Source: a bacterium (GTDB lineage: Bacteria; Planctomycetota; Planctomycetia; Pirellulales; Pirellulaceae). From it: a DNA stretch of 64,000 nucleotides. This document shows, in pieces, positions 20,101-28,501 of this stretch (within the stretch, counting starts at the first letter, position 1; each line of letters opens with the position of its first letter). The notes beneath the pieces are model-generated. The model was not told where the DNA came from, made no database searches, and worked only from the letters and a program-made list of their open reading frames with translations. The translations under genes were made by a program, and so were the position numbers. The stretch lies in assembly GCA_030430075.1 (NCBI GenBank), contig JAUIGN010000040.1:1-64000 (forward strand), read 5' to 3'.

Positions 20101-23100
20101 ATCAACTTCATCAACCTCGAGAACGGTGACGAAGTCGAGGTCGACTACGGCAATGGCGACCTCCGTCGCGTCACGTTCGATACCGCCCAGCCGGGCAACG
20201 AATTGAACGCCCTGTTCGACAACGCCTATGCGGATGATCCGCCCGGCACGGGGCGTGACGACGCGTTTACGCTTTCTGCCAGGATGATTCGGGGCGGCCA
20301 GACGGTCGCTGAAGCGCAGCGTTCCTTGATCGTCAATGATCGGGGCGCGGCAGGGTTATCGCTGGATGTCGAGACGTCACCGGCGGCGGCCCGCCTGGAT
20401 CCGCTGGGTGAACGAGAATTGACCTTGGAGATTACCGCCCGTGACGAGTTCACCGATGGCTCGCTCACGTCCGACACGCTGACAGTCACCGTCTTCTGGC
20501 GCGACGGTAACACCGACGCAATGGAAATACCCAACGGCGGTTCGTTGTCCTTGAGTCACACGTACGAGCGTCTGTTCCTGGAGGAAATGACGGCCGTCGG
20601 TTCGACCACGGTGCGGTACCAGGTCGAGCCGATCGTGGTCCTCGCCGACGATGACGGCTCGATCATGACTGATCGCGTGGTGGTGTCGGGGCGGCAAAGG
20701 ATGGAGGTCGATATCGCCGACGGCGATGCGTTGCGCCGAGCGCAACTGAAGAGCAACTCGGGGCCGGAGATTCCTGCCGGAAAGGCCTTTTTCGGCGAAC
20801 CGGTCGATATCACGCTCCTGCTGACCAATGACGACCGCAATGCCATCAATCGGCTGAACCCAGGTGAAGAGTTTTCGCTATTCGTCGATCCGGGAGTCGG
20901 GGAAGCCATTGAGCTCGTCGGAACGAATGACGGTGGGTCCGCTCAGGTGCATGTGCGGCAAGCCGATGATTCACAGGGCGTCGAACTCGATTACAACCCG
21001 TCGCGCGGTGAGCTCGGCTTACGCAGCCGGGCGACCGGAGTTCCGTTGCTGGCTTATTCGAGCACGGGGGTGTACCGGATCCGGGCGTTTACCCGTGATT
21101 TGTCAGATGACTTCCGGGCCGCCTACGGTGTCGCGACGCTGGCCGTTTATCCTCGTCTGAATGGCTTGATCGGCGCCAATGGCAAGGCCAGGTTCGTCGC
21201 CGGTGTCGGTACCCTGGTGCCCGACCCGGCGCTGGCGCCTTCGTTTCACCCCCGGATGACCGTCACGGTGCCTGGTCGTGATATTGAATCAGTGATCGAA
21301 ACGGACTTTGGAGACGCTCTGCCGCTGGAGAACGGCGAGAACCTGGCGTTCGAGTTCCGTGCGGGCGAGTCAGAATCGGGGCCCACTGCCCTCCCCTTTG
21401 ACGTCGCGGTGGGAGGAGAATTGCTCGTAGAACTTGACGCCGGGCTTTTCGACCAGGGGGATGTCGAACTGTTACGGGCCAGGCTGAGAATTCCATTCAC
21501 ATTCGGCGAAGGGGCCGTGCGACCGATCGGTGTGAGCGCACCCGCCAAGATCAACCAAAACGTTGCCGTCCCCCTCCAGTTGACGCTGTCGGAGACCGAT
21601 CGCCAACTGGCCAACAGCGACACGCTGCAGCTCCGCGTCGACCTGGGCAATGGCACGAAGTTCGACTTGCTCCATGGAACGAATACTCCGGAAATGCGCT
21701 TCGAGGTATTTGATGCAATCGTTGACGTTGCGTCGCAGCCGCCGATCCAGCCGGATGCGGTCTCTGCCCGGCGCGTGGCGTACGATCCCGCCAGTGGGGT
21801 GATCTCCCTGAACCAGTTTGCCGGCGGAGAGCCATTCGCCCGTTACGGCAGTGCCGGCCTGTTCGAGATTCGGGCGGCGGGACGCGATTCCTTCGGCAAC
21901 GCGGTCATTTCAGTGGCAGACGAGATTCCCCTTCTGTCGACCGTTTTCCAACAGGACGCCGCGGGGCGCCTGTTGGAGGCGTTTCTGGATATCGACTCGC
22001 AGAACGGAGTCGAACTGGAGGTTCTGGGCCAGTCACTGGAGATCGACGCCGGCAACCAGCGCGTGCGGCTACTTGAGCTCGGCCAGCAACTCTTGCCGGG
22101 CGAGTCGATTCCGTTTTCGTTGACCGAAGCGGGAGAGTCGGTGGAATTGGAGTCGTCACTGCTAATTCCGCCCGGCGACTCGCTGGATGTCGAGGTCAAT
22201 GATTTAGCGGCCAGGCAGATTCCTGGAAGAATCTTGGAGATCTCCGGAACGCTCGCCGACGCCACGCTCGCGGTCACGATCGTGGTGAGCGATGAACGGA
22301 GCAATCAACTCGGCCAATTCACAACGACCGCCGGTGAAGGGGCGTTTGACTTTACCGTCTCTGCGACTCAAGGAGAGGCCGACCGCTTCGTGCGACTTGC
22401 GTTCAACAATGGCCAGGCCCTGAGCTTTGATGTTGTCGAGTTCTCCAAGCCGTTGCTGATCGACGCTACGGCGGAACGGACCACCGAACAAGGTTCGCCG
22501 CTGGACCTGTCCCTGAACCTCGTGCCGGCCGAGTCGTCTGATGACGACGACCTGGTGAAGGTCGTCTTGGGGACGACGAATGGCGAACTTGAGGGGACCT
22601 TCGACGGCCAGGTTCAGCGGGGCACGGTTCTCGACATCGAAGGAACGCTGGCCGACGTCCAAGCGTTCTTGCCGTCGGTTACCTACCATCCGGCCGAGGA
22701 ATTCATCGGGGTCGCCGATGTCGGAGCGCGGGTTGAAGACCTTGCCGACGAGACAAGTGTCGACGTGCGGCGGATTGTTGTCACCGTGACGCCGCGCGTC
22801 GAGTTTGATTTTGGTGATGCGCCGGCCCCTTACCCGACTTTGCTTGCCGACGACGGCGCGCGGCATCGGCTACCAGGGCCGCGGCTGGGCGTTGCTGTCG
22901 ACGCAGATAATGATGGCCGGCCGACGCAGCAGGCGGATGGGGACGACACCGATGCCAGCCCGAATGACGAGGACGGTGTCCGTTTTGTCACGTCACTGGT
23001 GGCGACCGATGAGTTCGCGACGACCGCCACGGTGGTGGTAGAGGCCAGCGAAGTCGCTCGGCTGGACGCCTGGATCGATTTCGACGGAAACGGTGTCTGG

Positions 23101-24402
23101 GAGTCCCCCGAGGAGCAAATGTTTGCATCAATCGAGCTTGCGCCGGCGATGAACTCGCTTTCCTTCACGATCCCGGCGGGAACGGCGACCGGTGTCACGG
23201 CCGCTCGGTTTCGCATTAGCCGTGACGGGGGTTTGTTGCCGACCGGCGAGGCGGCCGACGGTGAAGTCGAGGATTACCTGGTGGAGATCCAAGACGGGGA
23301 CGTGGGCGACGCCGACGTCTCGATCGCGTTGGCCGCACCAGGTCAGCTCGATGTGCAGGTCGATGGGACCGATATTGTCGTTCGCAGCGCGGGCAGTGAA
23401 TTGTTTCGCGGACCGGCTGCCGGGCTCGGTCGCCTCACCTTGCAGGGGACGGATGGTGACGACGAATTCGCCATCGGTCGTCTGGACCCGGAATTCACGG
23501 GCGAGGTTCGTGTCGAGGCCGGTGAGGGGAGCGACACGATCCGCTTGAATGGAGCGGGTCAACAATTGGACCTGGTCGCCGCGCCCGACGGGAGCTTTCA
23601 ATCCATCGAATTGATCGACATCACCGGCAGCGGCGACAACCTGCTACGGCTCGACGCCGCCGAAGTGCTCGATCTGTCGCCGGTGACGGAAACGCTGACC
23701 GTGATCGCCGATGCCGGTGACCGCGTCTTTGTGGGGGACGGCTGGACGTTGTCCGCTACCGAGTTCGAGGACGGTCGCCTGGTCCGTGTGCTGACGCAGA
23801 ATCCGACGCTGCGCTTGATCGGCCCCAACGACTGGAGGAACCCGCTCGATCCGTTGGACGTCAACGCGGACGGCCTGGCGACACCAATCGACGTGTTGGT
23901 CATTATCAATGAAATCAACGATCCCCAATTCAGTGCACAAGGCGTCTTGGCAGACCCTGCCGGCCTGTCCAGTTTCCCGCGTCGCTTCTACGATACAAAT
24001 GGTGACGATGCGGTGACGCCGAATGATGCTCTGCGCGTCATCAATTTCCTCAACGGCGACGGGCCGCCGGAGAGCGAGGGCGAAGGTGAGGGTAACGAAC
24101 GGAGTGGGCCGCGATTCGCTGCACATGGATCAGCAGCACCCGCCGGCGGAAGATTCTCTTCCCTACCCCCAGGATCGGCCCGTATCGTTCATCACCGACC
24201 GCTCGATCTTCAGGCCAATGCTCCGCCACCCGTGGTCGTGCCGGTGCCGGTGCCACCGCCGCAGCCGGTCGTCCCGGTGCTCCCCAGGGCAGGTGCCGTG
24301 GACGAGGCACCTGCTGACTCGCTGTCGCTCGACGAATTTCAGTCTGCCGTCGATTCCCTCTTCGCGAGGCCCGTCGACCTACTGGCGGCAACGACACGCT
24401 GA
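17164..24402 (+). CDS. Giant secreted surface protein with GEVED and dockerin-like modules
   Basis: A 2,412-residue protein. The N-terminus is arginine-rich and has the planctomycete-type motif LQLERLEARDLL (residues about 20-31) instead of a normal signal peptide. The body is a long series of beta-rich, Asp-rich modules with PKD-like elements (for example a YDAPGEYTVTVTLTLPTG segment). A GEVED domain spans about residues 1880-2036, from VEFDFGDAPAPYP to DGEVEDYLVEI. A dockerin-like pair with calcium-loop residues follows (PLDVNADGLATPIDVLVIIN and YDTNGDDAVTPNDALRVIN, about 2225-2300). The tail is proline/valine-rich (PPPVVVPVPVPPPQPVVPVLP region). ATG at 17164 is immediately followed by the basic motif. 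Likely exported or surface-attached adhesin/scaffold; ligand unknown. Confidence 0.85.
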   Translation: MNRFVRWPSASRSAARRRRLQLERLEARDLLFCGYEITPAQSPALAGSMFTFIDRETDALVIRFENPADAEGVEVHGFGISSATPVVVEREEGLAFFQQLHSDGRRDQSFRSVALPKQVVEATSRVDLTAALLPPKAAGGLVELRIPNFSRQVLEGFTPVEIPASRMTLSDFVRIDLANTARDVELLVEQLPARVSDRIEITRTTAAGSVTLLDRFTPTSDGLGDYSGFAALRRPHVDVRLASSETVVDDPFATEGLDLVFGDPLRLAVDVCNAGGKEQTQRSRQLARTADGGEFQIEAPAGIYLEDVLQNLHVGRDDPDREFHVAVDFGEDGAGQDGVEVLTFQAGRMHLSQTLTHVYGAPGAFTARVEIHAGPVIHPVLKLAVDRLEVSELITVTQAGVGVEAQPFVGRNELFEIDKFDVAEVGRASLLSLNIDPGLSTLRAGAIHGRLAGGVVADVDVAVVVPRHVRANQEANGGNGIGFDFARFNPAMTDDSELAMTQVTPADGALHRAFSFNLDDLLRSAAEDSAFDAAAFLPRHALSDTTEGLIFLLIDRSTGQELDRIVLAAEDVQGLAVGRAGPFVEEAEIAFGRVLQPLDVDLQIDRERLEKLADGDFEPLNVVVTADNILANVRESTDDATLVIDFGDGSDPVITRIDPRRSRDSGELNDGVFAANPQSLLAEFSRGPFSKEYDAPGEYTVTVTLTLPTGQVAGEQRRVTVVDPQPLADVRFQLDRFDRPGMRVDHTGAGTARFRLNGEIANAQLNEEVTFVLRVGDREQTIVETLGGIGLDQRGFDLTFDELNLLDFLPADRTFQPLDGVLTVSGASFETTALPVQAVVDTQAIFLRNYSDDSIHAYGVGDQFEISVPVSGFRFGEGQVDDTAVFMVPAANNLTLIAFQSEIVTGLSGVTIRDGDIVIRSSVLNPETDERISLAELTFPTSQLDVPAVTILPELKHAVVNFEGVDEAPEGGDARNGLGINFINLENGDEVEVDYGNGDLRRVTFDTAQPGNELNALFDNAYADDPPGTGRDDAFTLSARMIRGGQTVAEAQRSLIVNDRGAAGLSLDVETSPAAARLDPLGERELTLEITARDEFTDGSLTSDTLTVTVFWRDGNTDAMEIPNGGSLSLSHTYERLFLEEMTAVGSTTVRYQVEPIVVLADDDGSIMTDRVVVSGRQRMEVDIADGDALRRAQLKSNSGPEIPAGKAFFGEPVDITLLLTNDDRNAINRLNPGEEFSLFVDPGVGEAIELVGTNDGGSAQVHVRQADDSQGVELDYNPSRGELGLRSRATGVPLLAYSSTGVYRIRAFTRDLSDDFRAAYGVATLAVYPRLNGLIGANGKARFVAGVGTLVPDPALAPSFHPRMTVTVPGRDIESVIETDFGDALPLENGENLAFEFRAGESESGPTALPFDVAVGGELLVELDAGLFDQGDVELLRARLRIPFTFGEGAVRPIGVSAPAKINQNVAVPLQLTLSETDRQLANSDTLQLRVDLGNGTKFDLLHGTNTPEMRFEVFDAIVDVASQPPIQPDAVSARRVAYDPASGVISLNQFAGGEPFARYGSAGLFEIRAAGRDSFGNAVISVADEIPLLSTVFQQDAAGRLLEAFLDIDSQNGVELEVLGQSLEIDAGNQRVRLLELGQQLLPGESIPFSLTEAGESVELESSLLIPPGDSLDVEVNDLAARQIPGRILEISGTLADATLAVTIVVSDERSNQLGQFTTTAGEGAFDFTVSATQGEADRFVRLAFNNGQALSFDVVEFSKPLLIDATAERTTEQGSPLDLSLNLVPAESSDDDDLVKVVLGTTNGELEGTFDGQVQRGTVLDIEGTLADVQAFLPSVTYHPAEEFIGVADVGARVEDLADETSVDVRRIVVTVTPRVEFDFGDAPAPYPTLLADDGARHRLPGPRLGVAVDADNDGRPTQQADGDDTDASPNDEDGVRFVTSLVATDEFATTATVVVEASEVARLDAWIDFDGNGVWESPEEQMFASIELAPAMNSLSFTIPAGTATGVTAARFRISRDGGLLPTGEAADGEVEDYLVEIQDGDVGDADVSIALAAPGQLDVQVDGTDIVVRSAGSELFRGPAAGLGRLTLQGTDGDDEFAIGRLDPEFTGEVRVEAGEGSDTIRLNGAGQQLDLVAAPDGSFQSIELIDITGSGDNLLRLDAAEVLDLSPVTETLTVIADAGDRVFVGDGWTLSATEFEDGRLVRVLTQNPTLRLIGPNDWRNPLDPLDVNADGLATPIDVLVIINEINDPQFSAQGVLADPAGLSSFPRRFYDTNGDDAVTPNDALRVINFLNGDGPPESEGEGEGNERSGPRFAAHGSAAPAGGRFSSLPPGSARIVHHRPLDLQANAPPPVVVPVPVPPPQPVVPVLPRAGAVDEAPADSLSLDEFQSAVDSLFARPVDLLAATTR

Positions 24403-24459
24403 GCTCGTTGCGGCAGAACGTGGATTGCCACGCAGTCAGCGCGGGGGCTCCGACCGGTT

Positions 24460-24667
24460 GCTCGGCGCGTCTCTCCGACCTGTTGCTCCCAAGTGCTCGG
24501 CGCGGCTCTCTGACCAATCGCTCGGCGCGGGTCTCTGACCAATCGCTCGGCGCGGGTCTCTGACCAAGTGCTCGGCGCGGGTCTCCGGTCAAGTGCTCGG
24601 CGCGGGTCTCTGACCGAGCGCTCGGCGCGGGTCTCTGACCCCGCCGAAACCGCCGACCGAAGGTCTC
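24460..24667 (+). repeat. Tandem array of a 25-bp repeat, upstream copy
   Basis: About seven units beginning GCTCGGCGCGGGTCTCTGAC recur with a 25-bp period (starts near 24495, 24520, 24545, 24570, 24595 and 24620, preceded by a degenerate unit at 24460). The last unit runs into a distinct terminal motif CCCCGCCGAAACCGCCGACC followed by GAAGGTCTCC. The same array and terminal motif occur at 28502-28747 in the same orientation. There are no unique spacers, so this is not CRISPR. It lies just after the stop of the giant protein. Confidence 0.9.
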
Positions 24668-24687
24668 CAATTCTCGCCTGCCCTCAT

Positions 24688-24731
24688 CCCCCAGCACCAA
24701 TTCCCGTTGCCCCCAGCACCAATTCCCGTTG
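24688..24731 (+). repeat. Two tandem copies of a 22-bp unit
   Basis: The unit begins CCCCCAGCACCAATTCCCGT and is repeated exactly twice back to back at 24688-24709 and 24710-24731. It is noncoding, directly downstream of the 25-bp array. Confidence 0.8.
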
Positions 24732-24845
24732 CGTCATCCACTTGGACAGAAAGTCTTACCGACAACTCCCCGACAGCACGATTGCCCCCCGGTCGGTGAG
24801 GATTGGGTACCCCCCCCGGGCACCGGCAGCTACGAACGACTGGTG

Positions 24846-24895
24846 AACGTGAACTTCGGGTCATCCCGAAGTTCGCGTTGCGCATGACGCAACGC
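24846..24895. terminator. Two overlapping strong hairpins, possible terminator or RNA switch
   Basis: Hairpin 1 pairs GAACTTCGGG (24851-24860) with CCCGAAGTTC (24865-24874) across a TCAT loop, with an extra AACG/CGTT pair outside. Hairpin 2 pairs GCGTTGCG (24875-24882) with CGCAACGC (24888-24895). The CGTT at 24876-24879 can belong to either stem, so the outer part of hairpin 1 and hairpin 2 compete. No T-run follows, so it is not a classical terminator. A role as a stabilising 3' end, attenuator or bidirectional block is inferred only from the inverted repeats. Confidence 0.5.
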
Positions 24896-25071
24896 GGCAG
24901 GCAAAACATCGGGAAAGTCTTGCGTCGCTAAGCTGTCAAAAGGCCACGCATTGCGAGCATTTCACTGACCGGATTCGTGATTCCCAGGTAGTTAACCGGG
25001 CCTTCACAGCTTGTTCATCCCCGCGCGGAACACTGTCGCGCAATTGATGGGCCACGGCATCCTTTCCATGC

Positions 25072-25103
25072 TTCGTGGTTCGCAATGTTCGTGGTTCGCA
25101 ATG
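25072..25103 (+). repeat. Exact 16-bp tandem duplication
   Basis: TTCGTGGTTCGCAATG occurs twice without a gap in the leader of the DUF1559 gene. It looks like a recent slippage or duplication event, with no coding role seen. Confidence 0.8.
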
Positions 25104-25268
25104 TACGGAGCGCGTTCTTTGGACGATCCCGGCAAGCCTGCCCCGTTGAGTCCCATCCCCTTGATGTTGACGGATGCCGGCCTCCTCGCTCCGAAGTGAC
25201 CCAGGCTTGACGACGCGGCCAACTCACGTAGACGACTGAGTCCTTTTTTCAATCGTTGGGAGAATCGA

Positions 25269-26288
25269 ATGAAGACGACCAAGAACACACGCGGCGGGTT
25301 TACGCTCGTTGAACTGCTCGTCGTGATCGCCATCATCGGCATCCTGGTGGCGCTGCTGCTGCCGGCCGTGCAGTCGGCACGCGAGGCAGCGCGGAGAATG
25401 TCCTGCAGCAACAACCTTAAGCAGCAAGGATTGGCGTTGCACAACTACCACGACACGTACAAGACATTTCCGTACGGCATGTCCGGCGCTCCGGACGACA
25501 GTGCGGGGTTGAACGATGATGGCTACGGCTGGGGGACTCACATCCTGCCGTTTATGGAGCAGCAACAGGTCTATGACCTGTTGGACGCGGCCGTTCCGGT
25601 GGGGACTCCCGGGGCGCTCTGGAAAGCCAGCTACGTGAATATCGTGCCGGGCGGCGATTCCGTGATTGACACGTACCGTTGCCCGTCGTCCCCGCTGCAG
25701 TCGCACGTGGCCGGCAATACCGGCGGCGCTGCTCGCCGCAACGGCTATGCGACGTCCGACTACAAGGCAAGTACGGGATGGGGCGACTTCGGCATCTTCT
25801 TCAAGATGGAAGACGGTCGTGCCCGCGGGTTGTCCTCGCCGCAGCGGATTGCCGACATCCTGGATGGAACGAGCAACACGATCGCGCTGGGCGAATCGGC
25901 ATACATTCCCTCGCTGAGTAACTGGCCGGTGTGGATTGGTGGCTTGGGGAGCGACGAAACGACCCTCTTCAAGACCCAGCCGCCCTCCCCGCCAAACTGC
26001 GGAATCAGCAGCAATGTCTGGCTCGACGACCCCGTGTCCGGCGGTTTCTGGGGGCACAACCAGGCTTCCACGCAGGCCCGCCGATCGAGGCTGGAACTGA
26101 TGGAAAGCGTGAGCGGTCGCCCCAAGGGATACTCGCTTGACGACGACTGTGCCGTCAGTTGGCACCCCGGCGGCGTGATGTTCGCGTTTGCCGACGGTTC
26201 GGTGAAGTTCATTCCCGAAACCGTTGATATCGGGACGTACTGGTACTTGGGCGACCGGCGTGACGGCCAGGTGGTCGAACTGCCGTAG
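25269..26288 (+). CDS. DUF1559 prepilin-like secreted protein
   Basis: N-terminus KNTRGGFTLVELLVVIAIIG is a type IV prepilin-like methylation motif (cleavage after Gly, before Phe-Thr-Leu-Val-Glu). The hydrophobic helix continues ILVALLLPAVQSAREAARR and then the DUF1559 signature CSNNLKQQGLALHNYHD. The C-terminus has the H-x9-DG element, HPGGVMFAFADGSVKF. This family is hugely expanded in Planctomycetes; its function is not established, though processing by a prepilin peptidase and surface location are likely. ATG 25269 is preceded by a GGGAG ribosome site (25258-25262). It starts the cassette with a small lipoprotein and an HTTM protein, a typical DUF1559-lipoprotein pairing. Confidence 0.93.
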   Translation: MKTTKNTRGGFTLVELLVVIAIIGILVALLLPAVQSAREAARRMSCSNNLKQQGLALHNYHDTYKTFPYGMSGAPDDSAGLNDDGYGWGTHILPFMEQQQVYDLLDAAVPVGTPGALWKASYVNIVPGGDSVIDTYRCPSSPLQSHVAGNTGGAARRNGYATSDYKASTGWGDFGIFFKMEDGRARGLSSPQRIADILDGTSNTIALGESAYIPSLSNWPVWIGGLGSDETTLFKTQPPSPPNCGISSNVWLDDPVSGGFWGHNQASTQARRSRLELMESVSGRPKGYSLDDDCAVSWHPGGVMFAFADGSVKFIPETVDIGTYWYLGDRRDGQVVELP

Positions 26289-26415
26289 CTTGCCGAGCGA
26301 CAGCAGTTTGTGGCTGGACGTGTGGCGAGCATTTCGTAATTGCCACAGGGACGACGATGTTCACTCGACTTCGTAGATGTGATCGAAGTGTGTCATTGAT
26401 TCAGGAGAAGGTTGG

Positions 26416-26898
26416 ATGATTGTTCGAGAATGCCGGTTCCTCGCGGCGACACTGCTGCTCGGAATGATGGTCGGCTGCGGACCCGAGATGGTCGATGTGA
26501 AAGGCAAGGTCAGCTACGGTGGCAAGGCGCTCACCGGCGGTACCATTATTTTCGCACCCGAGGACGCCGAGGCTCCGACGTCGACCGGGACAATTGAGGC
26601 GGATGGATCGTTCGAGTTGACCGACGGCGCCGTGGTTGGCCAGCACCGGGTCACGGTTACGGGAGAGGTCGTTGCTGGAACCGAGGGCGAAATCGACGAC
26701 GAAGAAGCGGACGACGATGAGTCTGTTGCCGCGGCCACGACCGCACTGGTCGCCGACGCCACGGTCGTGGACGGAGAAAATGACCTGGCCATCGATTTCA
26801 CCAGGCAGGCCGGTTCGGGTGGCCAGTACGCCGGCGGACGTAACACGGGCGGACGGTATGCCGGTGGACGATACGCCGACGAGGAGGATGACGACTGA
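26416..26898 (+). CDS. Small lipoprotein with carboxypeptidase-regulatory-like domain and Gly/acid tail
   Basis: Starts with a lipoprotein signal (FLAATLLLGMMVGCG; lipobox Gly-Cys). Next is a compact beta-sandwich-like segment VDVKGKVSYGGKALTGGTIIF through SFELTDGAVVGQHRVTVTGEV, the pattern typical of small planctomycete lipoproteins found after DUF1559 genes. The remaining part is acidic (DDEEADDDESV) and ends in repeated GGRYAGGR-type units followed by DEEDDD. Probably periplasmic, outer-membrane anchored. Its stop shares one base with the start of the next gene (TGATG), so they are almost certainly one transcript. The acidic, glycine/tyrosine-rich tail may bind calcium or a partner; that is inference. 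Confidence 0.85.
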   Translation: MIVRECRFLAATLLLGMMVGCGPEMVDVKGKVSYGGKALTGGTIIFAPEDAEAPTSTGTIEADGSFELTDGAVVGQHRVTVTGEVVAGTEGEIDDEEADDDESVAAATTALVADATVVDGENDLAIDFTRQAGSGGQYAGGRNTGGRYAGGRYADEEDDD

Positions 26899-28436
26899 TG
26901 CTCCGCACGTCTGGCAGCTCGGAAGAGTCGAGTGCTGTGCAGGGTCCTGAGAGCGAAGCTCCCAAGGTGCCCTCGCCCGAAGCCCTGTCGCGGTTCGCCG
27001 CGACGGGGTGGATTGGCCGCGCCTGCAATCCGGTGGACGCTTCGTTCTTGGTCTACTTTCGAGTCATCTTCGGCGGATGTGCCCTGTATTGGCTCGGCAA
27101 AGGCTACTGGACCGGCCTGGCGGAATTGCACTACATCCAGCCGCGGTTTCACTTTTCGTACTACGGCTTCGAATGGCTGCAACCGACGCTGGGCAACGGG
27201 ATCTACCTGTTGATGGCCATGATGGCACTCTGTGCGATGTTCATGATCGTGGGGTACTGCTATCGGCTCAGTACGACCTTGTTTGCACTGGGCTTCACCT
27301 ATCTGTTCCTGCTGGACAAGACGACGTACCAGAACCATTACTACCTGATCAGCCTGGTAAGCTGGCTGTTGGCGATTCTGCCCGCCCATCGGCTGTGGTC
27401 GGTGGACGCGTGGCAAAACCCGTCGTTACGTCGAGCCACGGCGCCGGCCTGGTCACTGTGGTTGCTCAGGTTTCAGATCGGCGTTCCGTATTTCTACGGC
27501 GGCATCGCCAAAATCTCTGCGGACTGGCTGGCCGGCGAACCGATGCGGTCGGCCATCGGCGAAAAGACCTGGTACCCGGGTATCGGGCAACTGTTTGCCA
27601 CTGAATTCGGCGTGCAGTTCTTTGTCTGGGGTGGGATGTTGTTCGACCTGTTGATCGTACCGGCGCTGCTCTGGCGGCGAACGCGATTTGCCGCCTTTCT
27701 GGTTAGCCTGGTGTTTCACATCCTGAATGCCTCGATGTGGCCGATTGGTGTGTTTCCCTGGTTCATGATCCTGGCCACGGTCGTCTTCTTCGAGCCGGAC
27801 TGGTTGCGGCGGCTGTTGAGGATCCCTGCCGAGCCGGCGCCGGCGAATGAACCTGCCGGAGCGTCTCCTGCTGTCGTAGCTTCTTCCCTTGGGCAGCGCC
27901 TCGCGGCGACCGCCCTGATCGGGTTCGTCCTGCTTCAAGTGCTTGTCCCCTTCCGACATCACCTGTACCCCGGCGATCCGAACTGGACCGAAGAGACTCA
28001 TCATTTTTCCTGGCACATGTTGCTGCGGAGCAAGCGGTGCGGCGTCCGATTGTACGCCCATGACCCGCACAGCGGCCGCACGGGAACGGTCGACTTGCGA
28101 CCCTATTTGACGGCCTACCAGGCGAATCGATTTGGCCGGGAGCCGCGAACGATCCATCAACTGGCGAGGTTTGTTGCAGCGGATCTTCGCAGCAAGGGGT
28201 TCGGGGACGTCGAAATCCGCGCGCTCGCCCTGGTGTCGCTCAACGGCCGCAAACCGCAGATGATGATCGACCCGGACGTGGACCTGGCTGCCGAGCCGGT
28301 AACCTGGAACCAGCCGGCGTGGGTCATGCCATTGACGGAACCCCTCCGCGAAACTGCCTGGGACCTGCCACTGCCTGAGTGGGAAGAACACATCGAACTG
28401 CCCACCCATTTTGTGATGACTTCGAACAGCAGGTAA
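26898..28436 (+). CDS. HTTM / vitamin-K-dependent gamma-carboxylase-like membrane protein
   Basis: A 512-residue multi-pass protein. Hydrophobic helices begin at FLVYFRVIFGGCALYW and include LLMAMMALCAMFMIVGYCY, FALGFTYLFLLDKTTYQNHYY, LLRFQIGVPYFYGGIAKIS and VWGGMLFDLLIVPALLW. The elements DKTTYQNHYYL and FQIGVPYFYGGIAKISADWL are hallmark regions of the HTTM/VKGC-like family, and the last third is soluble (HHFSWHMLLRSKRCG onward). Eukaryotic relatives carboxylate glutamate; bacterial members are mostly uncharacterised. It is translationally coupled to a Glu/Asp-rich lipoprotein, an interesting candidate partner. ATG at 26898 overlaps the upstream stop. Whether it is catalytic is unknown. Confidence 0.87.
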   Translation: MLRTSGSSEESSAVQGPESEAPKVPSPEALSRFAATGWIGRACNPVDASFLVYFRVIFGGCALYWLGKGYWTGLAELHYIQPRFHFSYYGFEWLQPTLGNGIYLLMAMMALCAMFMIVGYCYRLSTTLFALGFTYLFLLDKTTYQNHYYLISLVSWLLAILPAHRLWSVDAWQNPSLRRATAPAWSLWLLRFQIGVPYFYGGIAKISADWLAGEPMRSAIGEKTWYPGIGQLFATEFGVQFFVWGGMLFDLLIVPALLWRRTRFAAFLVSLVFHILNASMWPIGVFPWFMILATVVFFEPDWLRRLLRIPAEPAPANEPAGASPAVVASSLGQRLAATALIGFVLLQVLVPFRHHLYPGDPNWTEETHHFSWHMLLRSKRCGVRLYAHDPHSGRTGTVDLRPYLTAYQANRFGREPRTIHQLARFVAADLRSKGFGDVEIRALALVSLNGRKPQMMIDPDVDLAAEPVTWNQPAWVMPLTEPLRETAWDLPLPEWEEHIELPTHFVMTSNSR

Positions 28437-28501
28437 GCGCCGCGCGTCTCAGCCGGAACGCGCAAACGTCCGGTTTGCTCGCCGCCGGTCGCTGACCAAG
28501 T

